This document shows, in pieces, positions 17,493 through 26,790 of a stretch of DNA of 64,000 nucleotides. The notes beneath the pieces are model-generated. The model ran no database searches. It was not told where the DNA came from and saw nothing but the letters and a program-made list of their open reading frames with translations. The stretch covers positions 370,501 through 434,500 of the forward strand of contig NZ_CP150660.1 in assembly GCF_038023995.1 (NCBI RefSeq), given 5' to 3'. Every line of letters starts with the position of its first letter. Within the stretch, counting starts at the first letter, position 1. The DNA comes from Polaribacter atrinae. GTDB lineage: Bacteria; Bacteroidota; Bacteroidia; Flavobacteriales; Flavobacteriaceae. The translations under genes and the position numbers were made by a program.

Positions 17493-18239
17493 ATGAAATA
17501 TTTATCAATTCTTTTTTTAGCTTTCTTAATTTCTTGTAAACCTTCTGAAAACAAGTTGACTGCACAACAAATTATTGATAAAGCCATTGTTTCATCTGGT
17601 GCGGATAAAGTGGCTAATTCTGAAATTAAATTCAAATTTAGAGACAAAGAATATATTGCTAATAGAAAATCTTCTGGTAGTTTTAAGCTTACAAGAAAGC
17701 AGAAAGACGAAAAAGCAGGATTTATTTCAGATGTTTTAAGCAATGAGAAATTTGAAAGATTAGTAAACGGCATTCCGTATCAAGTAAACGATTCAATCGC
17801 AAACATTCTATCGAATTCTGTAAATTCGGTACATTATTTTTCAGTATTACCATTTGGGTTAAATGACAAAGCAGTGATAAAAAAGTTATTGCCATCAACT
17901 ACTGTAAAGGATAAAGAATATTATAAAATACAAGTTACTTTTTCTGAAGATGGAGGAGGAGAAGATTTTGATGATATTTTTATCTATTGGATAGGAAAAC
18001 AAGATTTTTTAGTTGATTATTTAGCATATTCTTACCACACAAATGGCGGAGGAAAACGTTTTAGAGCTATAAATAAAGAAGTCTTAAAAAACGGAATTCG
18101 TTTTGTGAATTATGACAATTATAAGCCTTTAAATAAAGAAATTTCTTTAATTGATATTGATAAAGCATTTGAAAAAAATGAGCTTAAAAAATTATCAGAA
18201 ATCAATCTAGAAAATATCGAAGTACAGATTTTAAAGTAA
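17493..18239 (+). CDS. Lipoprotein of the DUF6503 type
   Basis: A 248-residue SPII lipoprotein: signal MKYLSILFLAFLISC with the lipobox cysteine at residue 15. The mature chain begins KPSENKLTAQQIIDKAIVSSG and continues with antiparallel strands (FKFRDKEYIANRK, YFSVLPFGLNDKAV, DDIFIYWIGKQDFLVDYLAYSYHTNGGGKRFR), resembling the DUF6503 and LolA-like half-barrel proteins of flavobacteria. The ligand is unknown. The ATG at 17493 is chosen over the TTG at 17457 because it directly precedes the signal peptide and the TTG belongs to the promoter. Monocistronic, with a terminator 115 bases after the stop. Confidence 0.75.
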   Translation: MKYLSILFLAFLISCKPSENKLTAQQIIDKAIVSSGADKVANSEIKFKFRDKEYIANRKSSGSFKLTRKQKDEKAGFISDVLSNEKFERLVNGIPYQVNDSIANILSNSVNSVHYFSVLPFGLNDKAVIKKLLPSTTVKDKEYYKIQVTFSEDGGGEDFDDIFIYWIGKQDFLVDYLAYSYHTNGGGKRFRAINKEVLKNGIRFVNYDNYKPLNKEISLIDIDKAFEKNELKKLSEINLENIEVQILK

Positions 18240-18353
18240 GGTTAGTCTTTTTTTTTTGAAGCTAATTATGTTTTAAAGTTGATTTGGTTATTTTTCTGTG
18301 TTTTAAATAGATTATAGGATAGTAATAAATTTAATTTTACAAAGAAAAATAAA

Positions 18354-18396
18354 AACGGATAATTAATTGATTCATCGATAATTGTCCGTTTTTTTT
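18354..18396 (+). terminator. Intrinsic terminator (AACGGATAATTA / TAATTGTCCGTT)
   Basis: Long stem with one mismatch followed by eight T, downstream of the DUF6503-like gene and about 75 bases before the convergent phosphatase gene. Confidence 0.85.
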
Positions 18397-18470
18397 GAGT
18401 TCTTAATACCAGGCTACCTAAAGAAGAATTGTTAGATACAATCAACTTTTTTTTTCAACTTTAAAAAAAG

Positions 18471-18968
18471 TTATTGAAGAGTTTCTAAACTACTTGTTTT
18501 TTTATCACCAGAAACCGTTACAATGTATAAGTTAGCATTGTTATCATCATCCATGTTTTCATATTTTTTGCTTCCTAAAATTTTATTTGCAAAAATTGGA
18601 GTCGTATTACTGTGCCCAACAACTAAAACAGTTTTACCTTTTGTTTCTTGTTGAAAAATAGAATCGTACATTTTACTCGGATTGTATTTTAATATTTCTA
18701 AATTTTTATCTTTAGCAGTTGGTGTAGCAGTTTCTATAGTTCTGTTGTAGTTTGTTGAGTAAATAGCATCAAACGGAACGTTTTTAAAATGATCAGCCCA
18801 TTTTCGGGCCCTTTCTTGTCCGCTTTTATTCAAATTAGGATTTCTATTTGACTTATCTGTTCTGTCTTTTTCTGCATGACGAATTAAATAATACGTAGTT
18901 GTTTTATCGGAATTACAAGAAGTAAATAAGGTAAAAGTAAAGACAATAAGGAATAAAAAATTTTTCAT
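18471..18968 (-). CDS. SixA-like histidine phosphatase (phosphoglycerate mutase superfamily) lipoprotein
   Basis: A 165-residue histidine-phosphatase-superfamily protein with a lipoprotein signal (MKNFLFLIVFTFTLFTSC, Cys18). The RHG-like catalytic motif is YYLIRHAEKD at about residue 28, with the nucleophile His in RHAE; the second histidine is in VVGHSNTTP near residue 120. The short single-domain form matches SixA/MutT-associated phosphatases rather than phosphoglycerate mutase. Substrate unknown; the signal places it in the periplasm or on the outer membrane. The ATG at 18968 is preferred to one six codons upstream because it starts the signal peptide. A terminator separates it from clpB. 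Confidence 0.88.
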   Translation of the reverse strand: MKNFLFLIVFTFTLFTSCNSDKTTTYYLIRHAEKDRTDKSNRNPNLNKSGQERARKWADHFKNVPFDAIYSTNYNRTIETATPTAKDKNLEILKYNPSKMYDSIFQQETKGKTVLVVGHSNTTPIFANKILGSKKYENMDDDNNANLYIVTVSGDKKTSSLETLQ

Positions 18969-19005
18969 AAGAGTAAGTTTGAGCAACGAATATAGTTAAA
19001 AAAAG

Positions 19006-19037
19006 AAAAAGCGATGTTTTTTAAAACACCGCTTTTT
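19006..19037 (-). terminator. Intrinsic terminator after clpB
   Basis: Arms AAAAGCGATGTTTT and AAAACACCGCTTTT pair with one mismatch; on the minus strand a T-run follows. It lies about 90 bases past the clpB stop and before the phosphatase gene. Confidence 0.8.
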
Positions 19038-19127
19038 CTATATAATCTTTACTATTTTATGAATGTCTTTAGAGTGCATCTAGCAATGGATAAAAGATTG
19101 CTTTGTGCCTCTCTGATACATTCATTT

Positions 19128-21737
19128 TTAATTACTCTCTACCAAATCAGACTGATTTCTAAAAACCAACTGATCATCAAAAGCATCAATTAAAATAATG
19201 CTATCTGTGGTTATTTTTCCTGATAAGATTTCTTTAGAAAGCTGATTTAAAACTTCTTTCTGAATAACTCTTTTTACAGGTCTTGCTCCAAATTCTGGTT
19301 GATATCCTTTTTCAGCCAAATATGCAATTGCTTCATCAGTAGCGTCTAAAGTGATTTCTTGTTTACCTATCATTTTCTTTAAATGCTCTATTTGTAATTT
19401 TACAATTTCAAATATATTTTTCTTATTTAAAGGAGTAAACATAATTACATCATCAATTCTATTTAAAAACTCTGGTCTTACAGATTGTTTTAACAATGCT
19501 AAAACTTCAATTTTAGCCAACTCGGTTGCAGCGTCTATATCTGTTTTTGGATTGCTAAATTTATCCTGAATAATATGACTTCCAATGTTTGAAGTCATAA
19601 TAATGATTGTGTTTTTAAAATCAGCTAAACGTCCTTTGTTATCTGTTAACCTACCTTCATCTAACACTTGTAATAAAATATTAAAAGTATCTGGATGCGC
19701 TTTTTCAATTTCATCTAAAAGTACTACCGAATAAGGTCTTCTTCTAACAGCTTCTGTTAATTGTCCACCTTCATCATAACCAACGTATCCCGGAGGCGCT
19801 CCTACCAATCTACTTACAGCATGTTTTTCTTGATATTCGCTCATATCTATACGAGTCATGGCGTTTTCATCATCAAAAAGATATTCTGCTAAGGCTTTTG
19901 CTAACTCAGTTTTACCAACTCCGGTGGTTCCTAAAAACAAGAAACTACCAATTGGTTTATTTGGGTTCTGTAAACCAGCTTTAGATCTTCTAACGGCATC
20001 AGAAATGGCAACAATTGCTTCTTCTTGTCCAACAACTCTTTTATGTAACTGACCTTCTAGTCTTAGTAATTTCTCACGTTCAGACTGAATCATTTTGGTA
20101 ACAGGTACACCGGTCCATTTGGCAACTACTTCTGCAATATCATCATACGTAACCTCTTCTTTTATTAAAGATTTTTCAGATTGATTTTCTGCTAATACTT
20201 TTTGGAAAGCTTCTAAATCTGTTTGCGCTTTTTTAATTTTTCCATATCTAATTTCGGCTACTTTTCCGTAATCTCCATCACGTTCTGCTTTTTCCGCTTC
20301 CATTTTTAAATCTTCTATGGCAGCTTTTGCATTTTGAATATTATCAACAACGTCTTTTTCAGACTTCCACTTAGCGTTCATTTCATTACGCTCTTCTTTT
20401 AGGTTTGCTAAATCAGAACGTAAAGATTTTAACTTGGTTTCATCCTTTTCACGTTTTATAGCTTCTATTTCAATTTCTAACTGCATCACTTTTCTGTCTA
20501 AAACATCTAGTTCTTCTGGTTTAGAATTGATTTCCATACGCAATTTTGCCATCGCCTCATCCATTAAATCAATCGCTTTATCTGGTAAAAAACGATTGGT
20601 AATATAACGTTGAGATAATTCTACAGCACCAATAATGGCTTCATCTTTAATACGAACCTTATGGTGAGTTTCATACTTATCTTTAATTCCTCTTAAAATA
20701 GAAATGGCACTTTCTGTATCAGGTTCATTTACTTGTACTTTTTGAAAACGTCTTTCTAGAGCTTTGTCCTTTTCAAAATATTTTTGATATTCATCCAACG
20801 TAGTTGCACCAATTGCACGCAACTCTCCACGTGCCAAAGCAGGTTTTAGAATATTTGCGGCATCCATAGCTCCTTGTCCGCCACCGGCACCAACTAAAGT
20901 ATGAATTTCATCAATAAAAAGAACAATATCTCCATCGGCACTTGTTACTTCTTTAATAACTGCTTTTAAACGCTCTTCAAACTCACCTTTATATTTTGCC
21001 CCTGCAATTAATGCTCCCATATCTAAAGAGAAAATAAGTTTTCCTTTTAGGTTTTCTGGTACATCTCCATCTACAATTCTGTGTGCTAAACCCTCTGCAA
21101 TAGCTGTTTTACCAGTTCCTGGTTCTCCAACTAAAATTGGGTTGTTTTTAGTTCTACGAGATAAAATCTGTAATAATCTACGGATTTCCTCATCTCTACC
21201 AATAACAGGATCTAGTTTACCATCTTGTGCTAATTGGTTTAAGTTTTTAGCAAATTTATTTAAAGAATTATAGGTTTCTTCTTGACTTTGAGAAGTTACT
21301 CTTTCTCCTTTTCTTAACTCATCAATAGCTGCTTGTAAATGTTTTTCTGTAACACCTTGGTCCTTTAAAACTTGCGCAATATTGCTTTTAGATTTAAAAA
21401 TTGCTAGAATTAAATGCTCTATAGAAACATAATCATCCTTCATTTTTTTAGCTATAACTGCTGCTTCTGTTAATGTTTTACTAGCTTCTCTAGAAATCAT
21501 TAATTCAGCACCAGAAACTTTAGGTAAACTCTCTAATTGTTTGTCTAAAATTTGAGTTACAATATTTATATTGATGTTTAATTTTTTTAAAAGAAAAGGT
21601 AAAACATTTTCATCTACTTCTGTTAAAGCTTTAAAAATATGTTCGTTTTCTATTTGATTATGACCAAAACCTTGCGCAATCTGTTGCGCCATTTGTATGG
21701 TCTCTTGCGATTTTGTTGTATAATTGTTAAAGTTCAT
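19128..21737 (-). CDS. clpB: ClpB disaggregase chaperone
   Basis: Hexameric AAA+ chaperone that threads and reactivates aggregated proteins with DnaK. The 869 residues show the full architecture: double Clp-N repeat (1-145), NBD1 with Walker A GEPGTGKT near 205 and Walker B VLFIDEIHT, the coiled-coil M domain at about 405-530 that separates ClpB from other Clp ATPases, NBD2 with GTTGVGKT near 605 and the C-terminal domain. No ClpP-binding loop is expected in ClpB. Monocistronic, terminated at 19006-19037. No CIRCE or clear heat-shock promoter element was recognised upstream. Confidence 0.98.
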   Translation of the reverse strand: MNFNNYTTKSQETIQMAQQIAQGFGHNQIENEHIFKALTEVDENVLPFLLKKLNININIVTQILDKQLESLPKVSGAELMISREASKTLTEAAVIAKKMKDDYVSIEHLILAIFKSKSNIAQVLKDQGVTEKHLQAAIDELRKGERVTSQSQEETYNSLNKFAKNLNQLAQDGKLDPVIGRDEEIRRLLQILSRRTKNNPILVGEPGTGKTAIAEGLAHRIVDGDVPENLKGKLIFSLDMGALIAGAKYKGEFEERLKAVIKEVTSADGDIVLFIDEIHTLVGAGGGQGAMDAANILKPALARGELRAIGATTLDEYQKYFEKDKALERRFQKVQVNEPDTESAISILRGIKDKYETHHKVRIKDEAIIGAVELSQRYITNRFLPDKAIDLMDEAMAKLRMEINSKPEELDVLDRKVMQLEIEIEAIKREKDETKLKSLRSDLANLKEERNEMNAKWKSEKDVVDNIQNAKAAIEDLKMEAEKAERDGDYGKVAEIRYGKIKKAQTDLEAFQKVLAENQSEKSLIKEEVTYDDIAEVVAKWTGVPVTKMIQSEREKLLRLEGQLHKRVVGQEEAIVAISDAVRRSKAGLQNPNKPIGSFLFLGTTGVGKTELAKALAEYLFDDENAMTRIDMSEYQEKHAVSRLVGAPPGYVGYDEGGQLTEAVRRRPYSVVLLDEIEKAHPDTFNILLQVLDEGRLTDNKGRLADFKNTIIIMTSNIGSHIIQDKFSNPKTDIDAATELAKIEVLALLKQSVRPEFLNRIDDVIMFTPLNKKNIFEIVKLQIEHLKKMIGKQEITLDATDEAIAYLAEKGYQPEFGARPVKRVIQKEVLNQLSKEILSGKITTDSIILIDAFDDQLVFRNQSDLVESN

Positions 21738-21903
21738 TTTTCTAAATTTTTATTTTTTTTGAAAACAATAGAGCAATTTTAATACCATTTAGTTATTGTG
21801 CTTAAAATGAGTCATTTTGTCTTTAAACACCTTGTTTTTACTGACTTTTTGACAAATGAAAGTTTCTTATATTTACATCGACAAAACAACTAAAAAACAT
21901 ACA

Positions 21904-22305
21904 ATGAGTATATTTAATAAGATTTTTGGATCAAAAGAGGATGATACATCAAAAGTACAAAAAGTGTCATACTTAAAATGGATTCCTTTAACTTCTATAG
22001 ATCAATTAGAAGAAATTAAAGAAATTTCTAAAACGGAAGCTGTTTTAATTTTTAAACATTCTACAAGATGTGGTATTAGTAGCATGGTTATTAAACAATT
22101 TGAAAAGCTTTTTACAGAAGAGCATCAGAATTTAAAAGTCTATTATTTAGATTTATTAAATTACAGAGATATTTCTGATGAAGTTGGTTATACCTTTCAA
22201 GTTATGCACCAATCACCACAGTTAATTGTTGTTAAAAATGGTATTTCTGTAGAGAATGCATCTCATTATGAGATCACAAATACAAATTTATCGAGATTTG
22301 TATAG
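21904..22305 (+). CDS. Monothiol bacilliredoxin (BrxC/YtxJ-like)
   Basis: A 133-residue thioredoxin-fold protein of the YtxJ/DUF2847 family, thought to remove bacillithiol from proteins. The active site is the single-cysteine HSTRCGISS near residue 56, followed by VYYLDLLNYRDIS and the cis-Pro region HQSPQLIVVKNG. Bacillithiol use is known in several Bacteroidota, so the role fits, although the biosynthetic genes are not in the window. The ATG at 21904 is chosen; an in-frame ATG 48 bases upstream lies at a TATATTTA promoter-like element. It is 59 bases before a helicase gene with its own promoter. Confidence 0.85.
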   Translation: MSIFNKIFGSKEDDTSKVQKVSYLKWIPLTSIDQLEEIKEISKTEAVLIFKHSTRCGISSMVIKQFEKLFTEEHQNLKVYYLDLLNYRDISDEVGYTFQVMHQSPQLIVVKNGISVENASHYEITNTNLSRFV

Positions 22306-22336
22306 GATAAACTTGCATAAACCCTTATTTAAGTCT

Positions 22337-22344
22337 TATTTTTG
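22337..22344 (+). promoter_or_regulatory. TATTTTTG -7 box of the helicase gene
   Basis: Exact TAnnTTTG match 21 bases before the TTG start at 22365, giving a leader of about 14 bases. Confidence 0.55.
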
Positions 22345-22364
22345 TAGCCTAAATTTATATTCCT

Positions 22365-23915
22365 TTGGCAGAGATAGACACTTCAGTAAAGAAAGTAGGT
22401 AAAGAATTATACGGATATCAACAAGATGCACTTCAAGAGATTTTTAGAAGGTTTAAAGATGCACCTAAAGATTATCATTTATTGTATCAATTACCTACAG
22501 GAGGAGGGAAGACTGTAATTTTTTCTGAAATTGTAAGACGTTATTTAGAAACTTTTAAGAAGAAAGTTTTAGTCTTAACCCACAGAATTGAGCTGAGTAA
22601 ACAGACATCTAGGATGTTAAAAGAATTTGGTGTTTCTAATAAGATCATTAACTCTACAGCAGTACTAGATGACCAAGATGATTTTAATTGTTTTGTGGCA
22701 ATGGTTGAAACCTTAAAAAATAGGTTGAATGATGATAAACTAGATATTTCTGATATCGGTTTGGTTATTGTAGATGAGGCGCATTACAATTCTTTTACAA
22801 AAATCTTTAAATTTTTTGATGAATCTTTTATACTTGGTGTAACCGCAACTCCTTTAAGTTCTAACATTAAATTACCAATGTATGAGAACTATCAAGAACT
22901 ATTTGTTGGTGAAACAATTCAGCATTTAATTGATAATGAGTATTTAGCAAGTGCAAACTTATGTTCTTATAATGTTGGTTTAACATCATTAGAAGTAGGT
23001 GCAAATGGAGATTATACGGTAAAGTCTTCTGAAGATTTATATACCAATTCAGACATGCTTTCTAAATTGGTTTCTGCGTATGAAGAAACTGCAAAAGGAA
23101 AGAAAACTTTAATTTTTAATAATGGTATTAACACCTCTATACAGGTGTTTCATGCGTTTAAAAAAGCAGGATATCCTATTGCGCATTTAGACAATACCAA
23201 TACAAAAGCAGAGCGAGAGCTTATTTTAAAATGGTTTCATAAAACACCTGGGGCAATTATTACTTCTGTTAGTATTTTAACAACGGGTTTTGATGAGCCA
23301 ACCATTGAAGCAATTATATTAAACAGAGCAACAAAATCGTTAACTTTATACTACCAAATGATTGGTCGTGGTTCTAGGGTTTTAAATGATAAAAAAACTT
23401 TTGATGTTATCGATTTAGGTAACAACTTTCATAGATTTGGTCCTTGGGGAGCAGATTTAGATTGGGAAAAAATGTTTAGAGCACCAGACTATTATTTAAA
23501 TGCAATTCTTTCTGATGAAGATATAGAAAGCACCTTTAGATATGAGTTAACGGCAGATGTAAAAAAAGAATTTGAAAAATCTACAGATACTTATTTCGAT
23601 ATGAAAAAAGTATACATAGATACCATTAGACAAGGAGAGTCTTCTAAAAGAGTTTTAGAAAAATCTATTGTACACCATGCAAAAATGTGTATAGAAAATA
23701 GTGAAGATGTTTTTGATGCATTAATCTTAGCAAAATTATTAGGCGAAGAAATTGATGATAGAATTAATAGATACGCAAAGTGTATTTCTAAAAGTACACA
23801 CAATTTTGTAACTTGGTTAAAAGACGATTATAGAAAAAAATTAAACGCTTATCTAAGAGCAAATTTTGATGAAGATTACGAAGAAATTCATGGTCATCCA
23901 CCAATTGAAGAATAA
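22365..23915 (+). CDS. Superfamily II DEAD/DEAH-box helicase
   Basis: A 516-residue SF2 helicase of the SSL2/UvrB-like-restriction-helicase type. N-terminal domain: GYQQDALQEI (Q-like motif), QLPTGGGKTVIF (Walker A, about 45-57), VDEAH (motif II, about 140) and GVTATP (motif III). C-terminal domain: LIFNNGI, SVSILTTGFDEP and QMIGRGSR (motif VI, about 330). The last 150 residues are helical and charged without an obvious nuclease motif. Role is probably DNA or RNA remodelling; no restriction or defence partner is adjacent. The TTG start at 22365 has no ATG competitor and fits the promoter spacing. Confidence 0.88.
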   Translation: MAEIDTSVKKVGKELYGYQQDALQEIFRRFKDAPKDYHLLYQLPTGGGKTVIFSEIVRRYLETFKKKVLVLTHRIELSKQTSRMLKEFGVSNKIINSTAVLDDQDDFNCFVAMVETLKNRLNDDKLDISDIGLVIVDEAHYNSFTKIFKFFDESFILGVTATPLSSNIKLPMYENYQELFVGETIQHLIDNEYLASANLCSYNVGLTSLEVGANGDYTVKSSEDLYTNSDMLSKLVSAYEETAKGKKTLIFNNGINTSIQVFHAFKKAGYPIAHLDNTNTKAERELILKWFHKTPGAIITSVSILTTGFDEPTIEAIILNRATKSLTLYYQMIGRGSRVLNDKKTFDVIDLGNNFHRFGPWGADLDWEKMFRAPDYYLNAILSDEDIESTFRYELTADVKKEFEKSTDTYFDMKKVYIDTIRQGESSKRVLEKSIVHHAKMCIENSEDVFDALILAKLLGEEIDDRINRYAKCISKSTHNFVTWLKDDYRKKLNAYLRANFDEDYEEIHGHPPIEE

Positions 23916-23925
23916 AATATAAACT

Positions 23926-23957
23926 AAAAAGCGCTGATTTTTCAGCGCTTTTTTTAT
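23926..23957 (+). terminator. Intrinsic terminator of the helicase gene
   Basis: Arms AAAAAGCGCTGA and TCAGCGCTTTTT around a TTTT loop with a T-run, 11 bases past the stop. Confidence 0.92.
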
Positions 23958-24431
23958 TCAATAGGTTTTCCTTTTTTTATCAATAAAAAGTTGTTTTTAA
24001 GCGTTGTTAATTTCTTTTTTTTAGAATTAAGGTTAAAATTATTTATGTAAACATCTGTAAGACCAATGTTTAAAAGGAATAAAATAAATTGAAAAATAAT
24101 TTCATTTTTTTTTGACTTTTGTTTTTTATATTCAAAAATAATATACATTTGCTTAACTTATTTAAGTAAAATGTTTAGTTTTTCTTATTTCGGAAATATC
24201 TTTCTATCGGAGAATGAAAGTTATATCGCATTTTGGAAATGCAACGAAAAAATTAAGGTATCTCCATTTTCAATTCTTCCAGAATTGCAGCTTTTCTCAA
24301 AGTTGCACGTGGTTTACTTGCAAATATTACAGTGATAACATCCCTTTTTTTTAAGGTTATAATTTCTATTCTAAAACAGGCATTTGTTTTAGTTCAGACG
24401 GATTTATCATACAAATAATTTAAACAACAAA
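23958..24431. other. Long leader region before the polyamine operon, with an unexplained start-less frame
   Basis: About 470 bases. The first 190 are very A/T-rich. On the minus strand, 24253-24396 keeps one open frame of about 46 codons with protein-like composition (ITVIFASKPRATLRKAAILE), but no ATG, GTG or TTG precedes it, so it may be a gene relic or chance. The rest may be the 5' leader of the arginine decarboxylase gene; no known riboswitch motif was recognised. Confidence 0.4.
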
Positions 24432-25823
24432 GTGAACACAAAATACATAGATTTAGTCGAGCAAACGTTCGATTTTCCTCAGGAAGAATTCAAAACAGAA
24501 AACAACAAATTGTTTTGGCACGGAATTAATTTAATGGAGTTAATAGAGCAATACGGTTCTCCATTAAAATTTACATACTTACCAAAAATTTCAGAAAATA
24601 TCAACAAAGCAAAAGGTTGGTTTCAAGAAAGCATTGATAAACACAACTATAAAGGGAAATACTTTTATAGCTATTGTACAAAAAGTTCTCATTTTAAACA
24701 CATTTTACATGAAGCTTTAAAAAATGATATTCACATAGAAACGTCTTCTGCTTTTGATATAGATATTGTAAATAATCTAAAAAAAGAAGGTAAAATAAAA
24801 GAAGATACCTTTATTATCTGTAACGGATTTAAACGCGATCAATACATTAAAAATATTGGAGGTTTAATTAATTCTGGACATCAAAACGTAATTCCTATTA
24901 TTGATAATTACGAAGAGATTAACCTTTTATTAGATGAAACGGATAAAAAATTAAATATTGGTATTCGAATAGCATCAGAAGAAGAGCCTAAATTTGAGTT
25001 TTATACCTCTAGATTAGGAATTGGTTATAAGAATATTGTTGCTTTTTATGAACGTGAAGTTGCAGGCAATACTCAGGTAGATTTAAAAATGTTACACTTT
25101 TTTATCAATACAGGTATTAAAGACAATGCATATTATTGGAACGAGTTAATGAAATGTTTAAACGTTTATATTAACCTTAAAAAAGTTTGTCCTACTTTAG
25201 ATAGCTTAAATATTGGTGGTGGTTTTCCTATCAAAAATTCATTGGCATTTGATTATGATTATCAATACATGATTGATGAAATTATCAATCAAATAAATGA
25301 AGTTTGTAAAGATGCAGGTGTAGATGTACCAAATATTTTTACTGAGTTTGGAAGTTTTACTGTTGGAGAATCTGGTGCAGCTATTTATGAAATTTTGTAT
25401 CAAAAGAAACAAAATGATAGAGAGCGTTGGAATATGATTAACTCTTCATTTATTACTACTTTACCAGATGCTTGGGCAATTAATAAACGTTTTATTATGT
25501 TGCCAATTAATAAATGGAACAGACAATATGAACGTGTTTTGTTAGGTGGTTTAACTTGTGATAGTGATGATTATTACAATTCTGAACAACATATAAACGG
25601 AATTTATTTACCTGTTTATGAGAAAGATAATCCTTTATATATTGGTTTTTTTAATACAGGTGCCTATCAAGAATCTATTGGAGGTTTTGGAGGTTTACAG
25701 CATTGTTTAATTCCGCATCCAAAACATCTAATTATAGATAGAGATGAAGATGGTAACATTGTGACAAAAATATTTAAAGAACAACAAAAAAGTAGCGAAT
25801 TATTATCAATTTTAGGATATTAA
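24432..25823 (+). CDS. speA: Arginine decarboxylase, fold-type III PLP enzyme
   Basis: Decarboxylates arginine to agmatine, the first step of putrescine synthesis. The 463-residue protein is an alanine-racemase-fold decarboxylase with the PLP lysine in YFYSYCTKSSH (Lys84), glycine loop NIGGGFP near 258 and the C-terminal acidic/cysteine region GGLTCDSDD near 380. It is shorter than proteobacterial SpeA (about 630 residues), as in the compact Bacteroidota form. Meso-diaminopimelate or carboxynorspermidine decarboxylation are alternatives, but agmatinase directly downstream favours arginine. The GTG at 24432 is the start (MNTKYIDLV); the agmatinase gene follows after 10 bases. Confidence 0.85.
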   Translation: MNTKYIDLVEQTFDFPQEEFKTENNKLFWHGINLMELIEQYGSPLKFTYLPKISENINKAKGWFQESIDKHNYKGKYFYSYCTKSSHFKHILHEALKNDIHIETSSAFDIDIVNNLKKEGKIKEDTFIICNGFKRDQYIKNIGGLINSGHQNVIPIIDNYEEINLLLDETDKKLNIGIRIASEEEPKFEFYTSRLGIGYKNIVAFYEREVAGNTQVDLKMLHFFINTGIKDNAYYWNELMKCLNVYINLKKVCPTLDSLNIGGGFPIKNSLAFDYDYQYMIDEIINQINEVCKDAGVDVPNIFTEFGSFTVGESGAAIYEILYQKKQNDRERWNMINSSFITTLPDAWAINKRFIMLPINKWNRQYERVLLGGLTCDSDDYYNSEQHINGIYLPVYEKDNPLYIGFFNTGAYQESIGGFGGLQHCLIPHPKHLIIDRDEDGNIVTKIFKEQQKSSELLSILGY

Positions 25824-25833
25824 AAAGAAAAAA

Positions 25834-26781
25834 ATGAACACAAATAAAACATATGCAGGAATTCCAGAAGAATTTGGAAACCTGTCAACATCAAAAGTAG
25901 TTATTATTCCTGTTCCTTATGATGGAACAAGTACTTGGCAAAAAGGAGCAGATAAAGGGCCTCAAGCTTTTTTAGATGCATCAGAAAATATGGAGTTATA
26001 TGATATTGAAACAGATTCTGAAGTATATAAAGAAGGCGTTTATTTAGCGGATGCAATTACAGAAAATTCTTCTCCAGAGGCAATGGTAGAAGAAGTGCAT
26101 CAGATTACAAAAAAATACATTAATAGAAATAAGTTTGTAACTGTTTTTGGTGGTGAACATTCTGTATCTATAGGAACTATAAGAGCTTTTAACGAGTGTT
26201 TTAGAAGTTTAACGGTTTTACATATTGATGCACATGCAGATTTAAGAAAAGAGTATGATGGTTCTAAATGCAACCACGCTTGTGCTGTTTATGAAGCAAA
26301 CCAAAACACAAATTTGGTGCAAGTTGGTATTAGAAGCATGGATATTTCTGAAAAAAGAGAGATGAATTTAGATAAAGTTTTCTTTGCACATGACATGGCT
26401 GTAAATGAAGACTGGATGGATGATGTGGTAGATCAATTAACAGAAAACGTTTTTATTACGTTTGATTTAGATGCCTTAGATCCTTCAATTATGCCTTCTA
26501 CAGGAACTCCAGAACCAGGTGGATTGTTTTATTATGAAACATTAGAATTTTTAAAATTAGTTTTTAAACAAAAGAATGTTGTTGGTTTTGATATGGTAGA
26601 ATTATGCCCTAATGAAAGCGAAAAATCATCAGACTTTTTAGCTGCAAAGTTATTTTACAAAATGTTAAGCTACAAATTTGCTTCTAATGATGATAGTTAT
26701 GATATTGGTGATGACGCTACTGATGTAAATCCATTTAGTAAATTGTCTAAGTTTAAAGGTGATGATAACGACGATTTTTAG
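25834..26781 (+). CDS. speB: Agmatinase (ureohydrolase family)
   Basis: Hydrolyses agmatine to putrescine and urea using a binuclear manganese site. The 315-residue protein has all ligands: His109 in GGEHSV, Asp132, His134 and Asp136 in DAHAD, and Asp211/Asp213 in FDLDALDPS. Substrate specificity between agmatinase and other ureohydrolases is inferred from the upstream arginine decarboxylase. The C-terminal 30 residues are acidic (DDSYDIGDDATD, DDNDDF), an extension not needed for catalysis. It is spaced 10 bases from genes on both sides, a tight operon. Confidence 0.92.
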   Translation: MNTNKTYAGIPEEFGNLSTSKVVIIPVPYDGTSTWQKGADKGPQAFLDASENMELYDIETDSEVYKEGVYLADAITENSSPEAMVEEVHQITKKYINRNKFVTVFGGEHSVSIGTIRAFNECFRSLTVLHIDAHADLRKEYDGSKCNHACAVYEANQNTNLVQVGIRSMDISEKREMNLDKVFFAHDMAVNEDWMDDVVDQLTENVFITFDLDALDPSIMPSTGTPEPGGLFYYETLEFLKLVFKQKNVVGFDMVELCPNESEKSSDFLAAKLFYKMLSYKFASNDDSYDIGDDATDVNPFSKLSKFKGDDNDDF

Positions 26782-26790
26782 TTCTATAAA

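Noticed and set aside
16900..18000. tmRNA gene near smpB
   Set aside because: No tRNA-Ala-like ends or tag-peptide frame visible in this neighbourhood.
22365..23915. Restriction or defence helicase
   Set aside because: No nuclease, methylase or other defence gene nearby and no nuclease motif in the C-terminal part.
23954..24148. 64-codon minus-strand frame after the helicase
   Set aside because: It begins in A/T-rich sequence and ends within the helicase terminator; composition is Lys/Asn/Leu low complexity.
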